A DNA stretch of 64,000 bases from Edaphobacter bradus. GTDB lineage: Bacteria; Acidobacteriota; Terriglobia; Terriglobales; Acidobacteriaceae. Positions 1 through 7,961 of the stretch are shown here, piece after piece (position 1 is the stretch's first letter; each line of letters opens with the position of its first letter). The stretch covers positions 1,054,001 to 1,118,000 of the forward strand of contig NZ_JAGSYF010000001.1 of NCBI RefSeq assembly GCF_025685645.1, in the 5' to 3' direction. Position numbers and translations under genes: made by a program. Below the pieces are notes generated by a model that did not search any database, was not told where the DNA came from, and was given only the letters and a program-made list of their open reading frames with translations.

Positions 1-156
1 CAGCAAGGGGCCCTCGAAGGAGCCAACGAGGACGCCATCCACGGAACCATGCAACTCATCCTCGTCCAGCGACAGGCAGAGATGATGCAAAAGGCGCTCA
101 GCGTCTTCAACAACGACTTCGACAAGACCGCGGCTGAAGAGCTACCGCGAGTCTGA
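1..156 (+). CDS. flgF: Flagellar basal-body rod protein, C-terminal end (partial, FlgF-like)
   Basis: The frame is open from the first base and ends at TGA 154-156, giving 51 residues of a C-terminus. It has the features of the conserved rod/hook C-terminal helix: a GALEGAN segment followed by an amphipathic stretch with QLILVQRQAEMMQKAL, the part that packs in the coiled-coil core of rod proteins. Immediately downstream (30 bases) is flgG, and flgF-flgG is the usual order, so FlgF is the likely identity. The N-terminal part lies outside the window, so FlgF cannot be separated rigorously from another FlgG-like rod protein. Confidence 0.75.
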   Translation, partial: QQGALEGANEDAIHGTMQLILVQRQAEMMQKALSVFNNDFDKTAAEELPRV

Positions 157-185
157 ACCGGCAGGTCAAAAAATAAGGAGTACAC

Positions 186-974
186 ATGATCCGAGCCCTC
201 TACACGGCCGCCAGCGGTATGAGCGCCCAGCAAGCCAACCTCGACACCATCGCCAACAACCTCGCCAACTCCGCAACCGCAGGCTTCCGCGCCCGCAGGC
301 TCCAGTTCGAGGACATGATCTACCAGAACATAATCACGCCCGGCACCGCGCAGAGCCAGCAGACCGTCTCCGCCGGCCTCCAGATCGGCCTCGGAACCCG
401 CTCGGTGGCCACCGAGATGGTCCAGACCCAGGGCAACTTCAACCAGACCGGCAGCCCCTTCGACCTCGCCATCCAGGGAGCAGGCTTCTTTCAGGTCTCG
501 CGCCCCGACGGAGTCCTCGCCTACACGCGCTCCGGAAACTTCCACATGAACAACCAGGGACAGATCACCACAGCCGACGGCGACATTCTTCTTCCCGCCA
601 TCACCATCCCATCCAACGCCAGCGCTCCCACCATCTCGCAATACGGCGTCGTCTCGGTCACACTTGCCGGCCAGACCACCCCAACTCAGCTCGGCACCAT
701 TCAACTCGCCACCTTCGCCAATCCTGGCGGCCTAAGTTCCATCGGAGGCAATCTCTTTGAGCCAACCGGCTCCTCCGGTAACGCCATCACCGATACACCC
801 GGCGGCAATAGTGGAGTAGGGACCCTCCAGCAAGGCTACCTCGAAAACTCCAACGTCGACGTCGTCGAGGAGTTCGTCCAGATGATCCTCGCGCAGCGCG
901 CCTACGAGAGCAACTCCAAGGTCATCCACGCCGCCGATGACATGTACTCGCAGGTAAACAACATAATCCGTTAG
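186..974 (+). CDS. flgG: Flagellar distal rod protein FlgG
   Basis: 262 residues, the normal length for FlgG (about 260). The N-terminus has the rod/hook signature (ALYTAASGMSAQQANLDTIA, then NNLANSATAGFRARR, residues 4-38). A central region carries the FDLAIQGAGFFQV motif (about residues 93-105), and the C-terminus ENSNVDVVEEFVQMILAQRAYESNSK is the second coiled-coil-forming helix. FlgG forms the distal rod that crosses the periplasm to the hook and is exported by the flagellar type III apparatus, so no Sec signal is expected. AAGGAG at 175-180 lies 5 bases before the ATG and fixes the start. It sits between flgF and flgA. Confidence 0.97.
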   Translation: MIRALYTAASGMSAQQANLDTIANNLANSATAGFRARRLQFEDMIYQNIITPGTAQSQQTVSAGLQIGLGTRSVATEMVQTQGNFNQTGSPFDLAIQGAGFFQVSRPDGVLAYTRSGNFHMNNQGQITTADGDILLPAITIPSNASAPTISQYGVVSVTLAGQTTPTQLGTIQLATFANPGGLSSIGGNLFEPTGSSGNAITDTPGGNSGVGTLQQGYLENSNVDVVEEFVQMILAQRAYESNSKVIHAADDMYSQVNNIIR

Positions 975-999
975 CTCATGGACTCCGCCACATAAACCT

Positions 1000-1029
1000 G
1001 TCATTCCGACCGGAGTGGAGGGATCTCAC
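1000..1029 (+). repeat. REP-like element, type 2 (copy D)
   Basis: TCATTCCGACCGGAGTGGAG and the following GGATCT lie between flgG and flgA. The same core occurs inverted at 23393-23420 and in diverged form at 28616-28676. A GTG inside it (1015) would extend flgA upstream, but this is probably fortuitous. Confidence 0.6.
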
Positions 1030-1053
1030 GTGTTGCTACAACACAGGAAGAAC

Positions 1054-1521
1054 ATGCATCGCCGCCCAACCCACACTGTTCAACTCGCCTGCCTCACTGC
1101 CCTATGGGGACTCGCCGCCACTCCGCGTTCTTTCGCCGTCTGCATCAACGCGCAAGACGCGGCTGCCGTCCGCTGGGATCCCATCCTGCATCAGCAATGG
1201 AGAACCACCACTGACTGCGAACACCCCGAACGTCCCGCACAGTCAAGGCTGATCGCTTCATCCTGGACACTCGCTCGAACCAACCCTACAGCCAACTTGG
1301 CTTCAAAGCCCACCGCCCCGTTGGTCGTCCGCGCCGGCGAAAGAGTCCACCTGTGGGGCCAGGAGGCCAACGTCCGAATGGAGATCACAGGCATCGCCGA
1401 AGAGAGCGGCGCCATCGGCTCCTTCGTTCACGTGCGCCTCACACAACCAACCGCAGGCGTATCCGAACAGCAACTGCGGGGAATCGTCCGCGGCCCCTCC
1501 AACGTGGAGATGCAGCGATGA
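1054..1521 (+). CDS. flgA: Flagellar P-ring assembly chaperone FlgA (divergent)
   Basis: 155 residues from ATG 1054, preceded by AGGAAG at 1045-1050. A longer GTG start at 1015 lies inside a repeat and is less likely. An N-terminal hydrophobic stretch (VQLACLTALWGLAA) after MHRRPTH fits a Sec signal for periplasmic export. The C-terminal third has the SAF-type FlgA pattern: VVRAGERVHLWG, a variable strand, then GIVRGPSNVEM at the end, matching the family's V-x-G-P-x-x-V-E tail. The middle is poorly conserved. FlgA assists polymerisation of FlgI around the rod. Its TGA overlaps the flgH ATG (ATGA), indicating translational coupling. Identification relies on the C-terminal motif plus position. 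Confidence 0.8.
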   Translation: MHRRPTHTVQLACLTALWGLAATPRSFAVCINAQDAAAVRWDPILHQQWRTTTDCEHPERPAQSRLIASSWTLARTNPTANLASKPTAPLVVRAGERVHLWGQEANVRMEITGIAEESGAIGSFVHVRLTQPTAGVSEQQLRGIVRGPSNVEMQR

Positions 1522-2237
1522 CACGCACCCCGCTCAGCACTCTCTCCCTCACCGTTCTTCTGATCGCCGTCTCGCTGCAAGCGCAGCCCGAGGCAGACAA
1601 AAAGAACGCCAGGCTCAAAACGAACGTAGCCTCGGCCTCGCTCGCTGCGTACCTTGACCGCGTCCGCGCTGAAAACTCCACGCAGCCCACTCCCGGCTCC
1701 ATCTGGATCGACAGCGGCCGCCTGACGCGCATCACCACCGACGTCCGCGCCATGCGCCCGCACGATCTCATCTCTGTTGTCGTCTCCGAGAACCTCAACG
1801 CCTCCACCGACGGCTCGGTGAAAAACTCCCGAGCCTCCAACGCCAGCTCGCAGGTCTCCTCACTCTTCGGCGCGCTCCACCCAAGCAGCGCCCTGCAGAA
1901 CCTCGTCAATCAAAACTCCGCCGCCGGCCTCAACGCCCAGGGAACCACCGCCACCAACTCCAGCCTCAGCACCACGCTCGGCGGACAGGTCATCGACGTT
2001 CTCCCCAATGGCATGCTCGTCATCGAGGCCGCCCGCCAGGTCGAGTTCAGCGAGCAGACCCAGACCATCATCCTCCGAGGCCTCGTCCGCCCCGAGGACA
2101 TCTCCCAGCAGAATCAGGTTCTCTCCACCGCCATCTCCTCACTCGAGCTCGAGGTCCGCGGCAAAGGCATCATCACCGACTACACCCACCGCCCCAACGT
2201 ACTCGTCCGTCTCCTGCAAAAGGCCCTCATCTTCTAG
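1518..2237 (+). CDS. flgH: Flagellar L-ring protein FlgH
   Basis: 239 residues from ATG 1518, coupled to flgA by an ATGA overlap. After an N-terminal hydrophobic signal (LSTLSLTVLLIAVSLQAQ) come the FlgH motifs: RPHDLISVVVSENLNAS (about residues 80-96), GQVIDVLPNGMLVIEAARQV (about 155-175) and LRGLVRPEDIS plus NQVLSTAISSLEL near the C-terminus. FlgH forms the outer-membrane L ring around the rod. Unlike the classical lipoprotein there is no Cys anywhere in the signal region, so a lipobox is absent. Cleavage probably falls after SLQAQ or similar. Family assignment is firm. Confidence 0.95.
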   Translation: MTRTPLSTLSLTVLLIAVSLQAQPEADKKNARLKTNVASASLAAYLDRVRAENSTQPTPGSIWIDSGRLTRITTDVRAMRPHDLISVVVSENLNASTDGSVKNSRASNASSQVSSLFGALHPSSALQNLVNQNSAAGLNAQGTTATNSSLSTTLGGQVIDVLPNGMLVIEAARQVEFSEQTQTIILRGLVRPEDISQQNQVLSTAISSLELEVRGKGIITDYTHRPNVLVRLLQKALIF

Positions 2238-2242
2238 GCATA

Positions 2243-3487
2243 ATGATGAATGTTAAACGGTTACTCGCCAACCCAAAGTGTCATCCTGAGCGAAGCCTCT
2301 CGCAGCTTTATTGCGAGAGGCGCAGTCGAAGAACCTGCGGTTTGTTTTTTATAGCCGCGACCCTTTCGTCGAGAGGCATCGCAACGCTCTGCTCTACGAT
2401 GGCTGCACTCCTCATCTTCAGCACCTCAGCTGGAGCGACAGACATCCCAACCACCAAGCTCGCACGCATCAAAGACATCGCCTCCATCGAAGGCATCCGC
2501 GACAACCAGCTAGTCGGCTACGGAATCGTCGTCGGCCTGCAGGGCACAGGCGACAGCCAGCAGACCGCCTTCCCCATCCAGACCCTCGCCGCCACGCTCC
2601 TCCGCATGGGAGTCAGCGTTCCCGCCTCCTCCATCCGCGTGCAGAACCTCGCCGCCGTCTTCATCTCCGCCACGCTCCCGCCCTTCGCCCAACCCGGAAC
2701 CAAGATCGACGTCACCGCCTCTTCTGCCGGCGACGCCCGCAGCCTCGAAGGCGGCCTCCTCCTCATGACTCCGCTCTACGGAGCCGACGGCAAGATCTAC
2801 GCCCAGGCCCAGGGCCCGCTCGTCGTCGGAGGCTACGCCGTCAGCGTCAACGGCAACACCAAGCAGGTCAACCACCCCAACACCGCCCGCATTCCCTTCG
2901 GGGCCATCGTCGAGCGCGGAGTCTCCCTCGACCTCAGAGACCGCCACTCCCTCTCGTTGATGCTCAACGACGCCGACTTCCGCAGCGCCGAATCCGTCGC
3001 CGGAGCCATCAACCACAACCTCGGCCGCCCCACCGCCAGCGTCATCGACAGCCGCCGCATCGACCTCGCCATCCAGCCCGGCGAAGACGTCCCCGAACTC
3101 CTCGCCCGCGTCGAGTCCACCGAGGTCTCCCTCTTCCCCCGCGCCAAGGTCATCGTCAACGAGCGCACCGGAACCGTCGTCATCGGCGGAACCGTCGTCC
3201 TCCAGCCCGTCTCCATCCTGCATGGAGGCCTCGCAATCAACGTCGTCAGCCACTTCGAGATCTCGCAGCCATCCTTCTCCTCCACCGGAACCACTCAGAT
3301 CGTCCGCCAGACCAGCGTCAGCGCCCAGGACAAGCCCGTCAACCGCATCGAGCTCAAAGAGGGCGCCACCGTCGACGACCTCGTCCGCAGCCTCCAGACC
3401 ATCGGAGCCACAGCCCGCGACGTCATCTCCATCCTTCAGGCCATGAAGTCCGCCGGAGCCCTCGAAGCCGAGATCGAGGTCCTATGA
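2243..3487 (+). CDS. flgI: Flagellar P-ring protein FlgI
   Basis: The C-terminal part, from TKLARIKDIASIEGIRDNQL onward, is typical FlgI, with VGYGIVVGLQGTGDSQQTAF, the LRMGVSVPASSIRVQNLAAV block and a C-terminal DDLVRSLQTIGATARDVISI. FlgI builds the periplasmic P ring. The first roughly 50 residues from ATG 2243 are translated from a REP-like repeat (2280-2340). The signal peptide follows it (STMAALLIFSTSAGA, with in-frame ATG 2399 as an alternative start). ATG 2399 has no Shine-Dalgarno sequence and would lack an upstream positive charge, so I keep 2243 with low certainty. The stop TGA overlaps the flgJ ATG (ATGA at 3484-3487). Confidence 0.93.
   Translation: MMNVKRLLANPKCHPERSLSQLYCERRSRRTCGLFFIAATLSSRGIATLCSTMAALLIFSTSAGATDIPTTKLARIKDIASIEGIRDNQLVGYGIVVGLQGTGDSQQTAFPIQTLAATLLRMGVSVPASSIRVQNLAAVFISATLPPFAQPGTKIDVTASSAGDARSLEGGLLLMTPLYGADGKIYAQAQGPLVVGGYAVSVNGNTKQVNHPNTARIPFGAIVERGVSLDLRDRHSLSLMLNDADFRSAESVAGAINHNLGRPTASVIDSRRIDLAIQPGEDVPELLARVESTEVSLFPRAKVIVNERTGTVVIGGTVVLQPVSILHGGLAINVVSHFEISQPSFSSTGTTQIVRQTSVSAQDKPVNRIELKEGATVDDLVRSLQTIGATARDVISILQAMKSAGALEAEIEVL
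2280..2340 (+). repeat. REP-like element, type 1 (copy A), inside flgI 5' end
   Basis: Flanks TCATCCTGAGCGAAG and AGTCGAAGAACCTGC enclose a hairpin with arms 2295-2304 and 2312-2321 (10 perfect pairs, 7-base loop). The same architecture occurs inverted at 28006-28053 and 35904-35961. Stem sequences differ between copies but pairing is kept. Confidence 0.7.
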
Positions 3488-3798
3488 CCGTCTCCGCGAT
3501 CACTCCCAGCCTGCAAGCCAACAACGCCGACACCCAGCGCCAGCACAAGCTAGCCGACGCCGCCCAGCAGTTCGAAGGCATGTTCCTGCAGGAGCTCCTC
3601 AAGCCCATGCAATCGGGCAAAGACGGCCTCACTGGCGAAGACGCCTCCGACAGCTCGACCGACACCCTCCAGAGCTACGGAACTGAGGCCGTCGCCAAAG
3701 CCATCTCCAGCCGCGGAGGATTCGGCATCGCCCGCCAGATCATCCAGCAGCTCAACAGCCCACACCAAAGGACCCAGAAAAATGTCTCGGAGCCCTAA
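3484..3798 (+). CDS. flgJ: Rod-binding protein, FlgJ N-terminal type
   Basis: 104 residues from ATG 3484, overlapping the flgI stop. The core KLADAAQQFEGMFLQELLKP, followed by residues up to SYGTEAVAKAISSRGGFGIA, is the rod-binding (FlgJ N-terminal) domain. The C-terminal muramidase domain of enterobacterial FlgJ is absent, as in many non-gamma-proteobacterial systems where a separate enzyme opens the peptidoglycan. It would act as a cap or scaffold for rod assembly in the periplasm. Its stop codon TAA (3796-3798) forms the first bases of a sigma-28 promoter for flgM. The last gene of the early block by this reading. Confidence 0.88.
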   Translation: MTVSAITPSLQANNADTQRQHKLADAAQQFEGMFLQELLKPMQSGKDGLTGEDASDSSTDTLQSYGTEAVAKAISSRGGFGIARQIIQQLNSPHQRTQKNVSEP

Positions 3799-3822
3799 AG
3801 TCCTTCCACGCCTTGCCGATAC
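3796..3822 (+). promoter_or_regulatory. Sigma-28 (FliA) promoter for flgM-flgN-flgK-flgL
   Basis: TAAAGTCC at 3796-3803, an 11-base spacer, then GCCGATAC at 3815-3822. This matches the established sigma-28 consensus TAAAGTTT-N11-GCCGATAA at 13 of 16 positions with exact spacing. It begins on the flgJ stop codon and ends 24 bases before the flgM start, with GGAGGA at 3835-3840. Confidence 0.85.
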
Positions 3823-3846
3823 ATTCCAGCAGTTGGAGGAATCCTC

Positions 3847-4158
3847 ATGAGTTATACAAGCGGTATCGGCAACCTGCAGCAGATCCTGACCTCCCTCGCA
3901 GCCGCCCAGACCGGCAAGACCCAGCAGACGAACGTCGAGCAGGGACCAACCGGCAGCGGCCTCTCTGCCGCCCCCACCGAAAAGACCGACCAGACCCACC
4001 TCAGCTCGACCGGCGGACTCATCGCCCAGGCCCTCGACAGCGGCTCCGACGTCCGCACCGGCAAAGTCGCCCAGCTCCAGCAAGCCATCGCCGCCGGAAC
4101 CTACAACGTCTCCTCGTCCGACGTCGCCAGCAAGCTCATCGACTCTCTCCTCAAATAG
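3847..4158 (+). CDS. flgM: Anti-sigma-28 factor FlgM
   Basis: 103 residues, close to the family's usual 90-100. The N-terminal two thirds are Gln/Thr/Ser-rich and probably unfolded, as in known FlgM. The C-terminal part DVRTGKVAQLQQAIAAGTYN followed by VSSSDVASKLIDSLL is the sigma-28-binding region. FlgM holds FliA inactive until the hook-basal body is complete and is then exported. GGAGGA (3835-3840) precedes ATG 3847. The gene is first behind the sigma-28 promoter at 3796-3822, which implies FliA-dependent autoregulation of its own inhibitor. Confidence 0.92.
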   Translation: MSYTSGIGNLQQILTSLAAAQTGKTQQTNVEQGPTGSGLSAAPTEKTDQTHLSSTGGLIAQALDSGSDVRTGKVAQLQQAIAAGTYNVSSSDVASKLIDSLLK

Positions 4159-4160
4159 CC

Positions 4161-4439
4161 ATGGCCACCGGACCCGCACCTCTCAACCTCCCTGGCCTTC
4201 TCAGTCTCCTCGACGAGACCATCGAGGCCCTCGTCCGGCTCGACTCCGACGCGCTCCTAGCTCTCGAACAGAAAGTTTCTGCACACTCTTCCGCCCCTCT
4301 GTCCCTCAGCGCCGAGACCACCCGCTCACTTCTCCGGAAGAAACGCCTCCTGGGCCAGCTCCTCGAAGACACTTCCGCAAATCTCGCACTGCTGAGCCGT
4401 CTGCACGCCTCAAAGGAAGAAACTCCATGGGCTCGCTGA
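4161..4439 (+). CDS. flgN: FlgN-like flagellar export chaperone
   Basis: 92 residues starting 2 bases after the flgM stop and overlapping flgK by 13 bases. The sequence is helical and leucine-rich (LLSLLDETIEALVRLDSDAL, later RSLLRKKRLLGQLLEDTSAN), which fits the small coiled-coil FlgN family that binds the C-termini of FlgK and FlgL in the cytoplasm. FlgN proteins diverge strongly and this one is short (E. coli FlgN has 138 residues). The assignment rests mainly on position between flgM and flgK and helical character. Confidence 0.65.
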   Translation: MATGPAPLNLPGLLSLLDETIEALVRLDSDALLALEQKVSAHSSAPLSLSAETTRSLLRKKRLLGQLLEDTSANLALLSRLHASKEETPWAR

Positions 4440-5833
4440 CCGCACTGTTGGACATGTCTCGCCAAACCCTCGCCGCCGACCAGGCCGCGCTCAACATCAC
4501 CTCCAACAACATCGCCAACCAGAACACCCCCGGCTACACCCGCGAGGTCGCCACCTGGCACCCCGGCGATACCGTCAACATCGGTGGCCTCAGTGTCGGC
4601 TCCGGGGCCAGCGTCGACGCCATCTCCCAGCGCGACCGCGTACTCGAGCAGCGTGTCCAGCAACAAACCCAGATCCAGTCCCAGAGCGCCGCGCTCTCCA
4701 CCGCCCTCCGCCAGGTCGTGGACGTCTTCGGCCTCACCTCCTCCTCCACCTCCAGCGCTACCACCGCGCTCGGCTCCGCCATCGACTCCTTCTTCAACTC
4801 CCTGAGCACCCTCACCACGCACCCCTCAGACTCCTCCACCCGCCAGAGCGTCCTCTCTGCGGCCAGCACCCTTGTTAACGCCTTCAACTCCGCCGCTAAC
4901 CAGCTCTCCAGCATCTCCTCCGGACTCGACCAGCAGGCCGGCACCATCGTCGGACAGGTCAACTCCCTCACCTCCGCCATCGCCTCGCTCAACCAGCAGA
5001 TCTCCGCCCTCAGCCCCAACGCTGACGCCGGTACCCTCGAAGACCAGCGCCAGCACGATATCGCCCAGCTCTCGCAGTACATCGGCCTCAACCAGATCAC
5101 CACCGAGAACAACGGCATCACCCTCACCACCAGCAATGGAGCCGTCCTCGTCAGCGGAAACAACGCCTACGCCCTCAACACCACCACCGTCTCCGGAGTC
5201 ACCCATATCCTCGCCGGCGCGGGCACCCCGCAGGATGTCACCAGCGGTCTCACCGGCGGCCAGCTCGGCGGCATCCTCGAGGCCCGCGATCAGCAGATCC
5301 CCACCTTCTCAAGCCAACTCGACCAACTCGCCTATGCCATCGGCACGCAGCTCAATCAGCGGAACCAGCAGGGCTTCGACGACAATGGTAACCCGGGCCA
5401 GGCTCTCTTCATCCTTCCCGCCACCGCCAGCGGAGCCGCGGCCACCATCGCCGTCGCAACCACCAACCCGCAAGCCATCGCCGCAGCTGCTAGCGGCGAA
5501 GGCTCCTCCGGCAGCGGCAACGCTCTAGCCATGAGCGATCTCGCCGACACCTCCATAGTCTCTGGACAAACCGCCTCCGGCTTCTTCGCCACCTTTCTCG
5601 GACAGCTCGGGAGCGCCGCGGCACAGGCCAACACCGACAACACCACGCAGCAGGCCACGCTCTCCCAGCTCACCACGCAGCGCGACTCGCTCTCCGGCGT
5701 CTCGCTCGACGAAGAGGCCGCAAACCTCACCCAATACCAGCGCTCCTACGAGGCCGCCGCCAAGGTCTTCACCATCGTCGACACCCTTCTCGCCAACGCC
5801 ATCAATCTCGGAGAACAAACCACCGTCTCCTAG
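4427..5833 (+). CDS. flgK: Flagellar hook-associated protein 1 FlgK
   Basis: 468 residues (E. coli 547). The N-terminus has LLDMSRQTLAADQAALNITS then NNIANQNTPGYTRE (about residues 7-40), the hook-protein family signature. The C-terminus SLDEEAANLTQYQRSYEAAA followed by KVFTIVDTLLANAIN is the FlgK/hook C-terminal helix. The middle is Ser/Thr/Ala/Gln-rich with a long alpha-helical arm. FlgK forms the first junction ring between hook and filament. It overlaps flgN, and GGAAG precedes the ATG. Expected to be in the sigma-28 class with flgM. Confidence 0.96.
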   Translation: MGSLTALLDMSRQTLAADQAALNITSNNIANQNTPGYTREVATWHPGDTVNIGGLSVGSGASVDAISQRDRVLEQRVQQQTQIQSQSAALSTALRQVVDVFGLTSSSTSSATTALGSAIDSFFNSLSTLTTHPSDSSTRQSVLSAASTLVNAFNSAANQLSSISSGLDQQAGTIVGQVNSLTSAIASLNQQISALSPNADAGTLEDQRQHDIAQLSQYIGLNQITTENNGITLTTSNGAVLVSGNNAYALNTTTVSGVTHILAGAGTPQDVTSGLTGGQLGGILEARDQQIPTFSSQLDQLAYAIGTQLNQRNQQGFDDNGNPGQALFILPATASGAAATIAVATTNPQAIAAAASGEGSSGSGNALAMSDLADTSIVSGQTASGFFATFLGQLGSAAAQANTDNTTQQATLSQLTTQRDSLSGVSLDEEAANLTQYQRSYEAAAKVFTIVDTLLANAINLGEQTTVS

Positions 5834-5870
5834 CGGAAATCCTGGGCCCCACGCCTGATACAAGCCCGAA

Positions 5871-6779
5871 ATGAGAAAACCAATGCGAGCCGATCCCCAC
5901 TACCAAAACCTCACCTGGGCCATCGACCGAGCCACCAGCAACACTCAGTCGCTCACCTCCGAGCTCTCCAGCGGCCTGCGCGTCTCCTCGCTCTCCGACG
6001 ACCCTCTCGCCGCCGCACAAAGCAGCCAGCTCTCCAGCGCCATCTCCCGCGACGACACCTTCGTCCAGACCGCCTCCACCGAATCCTCCATCATGCAGGC
6101 CACCGACTCCACACTCGCCGAAGTTGTCAGCCAACTTACCTCGGCCGTCAGTCTCTCCGTCTCAGCCACCAACGGCACCAACAACGCCGCGAATCTCTCC
6201 ACCCTCGCCCAGCAGCTCACCGCCGTCCGTGACCAGGTCCTCTCGCTCGCCAATACCAGCTATCAGGGGACCTACCTCTTCGGCGGAAGCCAGAACGCCA
6301 CTGCTCCCTTCACCCTCGACACCTCCACCCAGCCCGCTACCGTCACCTACAACGGCGACACCAACCTCAACCACATCGAGACCCCCAGCGGCCAGAGGCT
6401 CCAGACCAATCTCCCCGGCTCCTCCATCTTCGGCTCCGGCTCCTCAGGAGTCTTCGGCGCGATCAACCAGATCATCGCCGACCTCGCCACAGGAGCCTCC
6501 GCCTCCACCCTCAGCACCGACAGCTCCGCCCTGACCACTGCCCTCGGCCATGTCTCCACCCAGCGCAGTGTCCTCGACAGCTCCCTCAGCCAGCTCCAGT
6601 CTGTCAGCACCTACACCCAGACCCAAGAGGCGCAGCTCAAGGTCCAGCAAAGCTCTCTCGTCTCCGCCGACGCCGCCGCTGTAGCAACCCAGTTGGCGAC
6701 CTCCGAGACCCAATACCAGGCCCTCCTCAGCACCGCCGGCAGTCTCCAGAAACACAACCTCTTCGATTACCTGCAGTAA
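5871..6779 (+). CDS. flgL: Flagellar hook-filament junction protein FlgL
   Basis: 302 residues, near the usual length of 300-320. The N-terminus MRADPHYQNLTWAIDRATSN then LTSELSSGLRVSSLSDDPLA is the flagellin/FlgL D0-D1 region with the conserved S-x-G-x-R...DDP motif. The C-terminus ATQLATSETQYQALLSTAGS then LQKHNLFDYLQ is the matching D0 helix. It forms the second junction ring onto which flagellin assembles. No good Shine-Dalgarno sequence is visible for ATG 5871. ATG 5883 is an alternative start. It is the last gene of the flagellar block; 37 bases separate it from flgK. Confidence 0.94.
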   Translation: MRKPMRADPHYQNLTWAIDRATSNTQSLTSELSSGLRVSSLSDDPLAAAQSSQLSSAISRDDTFVQTASTESSIMQATDSTLAEVVSQLTSAVSLSVSATNGTNNAANLSTLAQQLTAVRDQVLSLANTSYQGTYLFGGSQNATAPFTLDTSTQPATVTYNGDTNLNHIETPSGQRLQTNLPGSSIFGSGSSGVFGAINQIIADLATGASASTLSTDSSALTTALGHVSTQRSVLDSSLSQLQSVSTYTQTQEAQLKVQQSSLVSADAAAVATQLATSETQYQALLSTAGSLQKHNLFDYLQ

Positions 6780-6835
6780 ACTGCGCTTCTCACGTTCTGC
6801 ATTCGAAGGGCCAGAAAGCTGGCACAAACGAAAGA

Positions 6836-6853
6836 GGCGGCCCGAAGGCCGCC
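6836..6853 (-). terminator. Intrinsic terminator downstream of the 6878-7822 gene
   Basis: Seven-pair GC stem (arms 6836-6842 and 6847-6853) with a four-base loop that reads TTCG on the minus strand, followed there by TCTTTCGTTTG. It lies 24 bases beyond the minus-strand stop and may also stop plus-strand readthrough from flgL. Confidence 0.6.
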
Positions 6854-6877
6854 GCTCCAGAGACCAATCGTAATCCG

Positions 6878-7822
6878 CTACCTGACCACACTCTGGAAAA
6901 GCGGTGAGGTCAGCAGACTGGCAAACTGGCTATCCGACGAAGAGTACGAGACCGTCATCGTCCCCGAGTTCGAATCGATCGTCGTATCATCCAAGGCCGT
7001 CTTCTCGAGCGGACTTCCCTGCGTCTTCTTCAACAGGGAGACGCCCTTCAGCAGCGTCGCTGCCGTAGCCGCCGTGATCGTGTCCGACATCACCACCGCC
7101 AGATCGAACTTCACGCCGTTCTGAAAGTCCATGGTGTACCGGGAGCTCTTCATCCTCTCGCGAACCGTATCGTAATCGGCGAGCTGTGCCGCATCGCCGA
7201 GCACACTACGCATCATCGTCTGCGTACCCTTCTGGTCGAGCAGGCTCCAGACAGCGCGCTGGTCGACGGTAATCATCTCGTTGACCATATCGCCGTTGGA
7301 AAGGAAGTTCGGCGTCAGGCCGTCGCGCGCGTCCAGCGCGGCCTTCACGGCATCGCGGTCGCCGAAGACCATCGTCGTCTGGTTCAGAAACGCCACGCTC
7401 ATGCCGTTCGAGCCCATCGGATAGATGCTGTTATTGCGCAGCATCACCGCCTTGGTCTTGCTCTTGGCGAAGTTCGCCATGATCTCGCGCGTGTGGAACT
7501 GTCCCTGCGCGATCCCGACCGTGCGGTTTCCCTGCCCGCCTTCGCGGAACGACGCAAACGCCAGCGCGTCGGTGTCCTGATCGACCTTCAGGCCCGAGCT
7601 CTTCAAGGCCGTCTCCAGCCGCTTCAACTCAGGCGGCAGAACGCGGTCCTTCAGGCTCATCGCCGCCGATGAGTTCTGCATCGCCCTGTAGTCGACGACG
7701 ATGATCTGTTGGACATCGTGCGGAATGGATGCTTTGGCGTCGCTCGAAAGCTGCGCTGCCTGTGTCAGGGTGGCCGAAACCGCAAGCGCGGCAATGGGGA
7801 GGAACGATTTGGAAAAACGCAC
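6878..7822 (-). CDS. Secreted hypothetical protein
   Basis: 314 residues from GTG 7822. The start is supported by AAGGAG seven bases upstream and by an immediate signal peptide (RFSKSFLPIAALAVSATLTQ then AAQ). A further upstream ATG (7888) would bury the signal. The mature part begins AKASIPHDVQQIIVVDYRAM and continues as mixed alpha/beta with many short motifs but no recognised catalytic signature. I do not recognise the family. It stands alone, convergent with the flagellar operon and divergent in function from its neighbours, with a terminator after it. Probably periplasmic or outer-membrane associated. Confidence 0.8.
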   Translation of the reverse strand: MRFSKSFLPIAALAVSATLTQAAQLSSDAKASIPHDVQQIIVVDYRAMQNSSAAMSLKDRVLPPELKRLETALKSSGLKVDQDTDALAFASFREGGQGNRTVGIAQGQFHTREIMANFAKSKTKAVMLRNNSIYPMGSNGMSVAFLNQTTMVFGDRDAVKAALDARDGLTPNFLSNGDMVNEMITVDQRAVWSLLDQKGTQTMMRSVLGDAAQLADYDTVRERMKSSRYTMDFQNGVKFDLAVVMSDTITAATAATLLKGVSLLKKTQGSPLEKTALDDTTIDSNSGTMTVSYSSSDSQFASLLTSPLFQSVVR

Positions 7823-7961
7823 TGGACAACTCCTTCGCCGCAAGGCGGCAAGCCCTTCTATTTTTTCGTGAAACACCGCAACAGACAAGTGCCCCTATCT
7901 GCCACTTTGGACGTAGGCCGCGTCGGAACGTTGGCGTCGCAAAGCCCCGATAGCGAACCTC

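Noticed and set aside
1015..1053. GTG 1015 as the flgA start
   Set aside because: It lies inside the type 2 repeat and would add residues before the signal; ATG 1054 has AGGAAG ahead of it.
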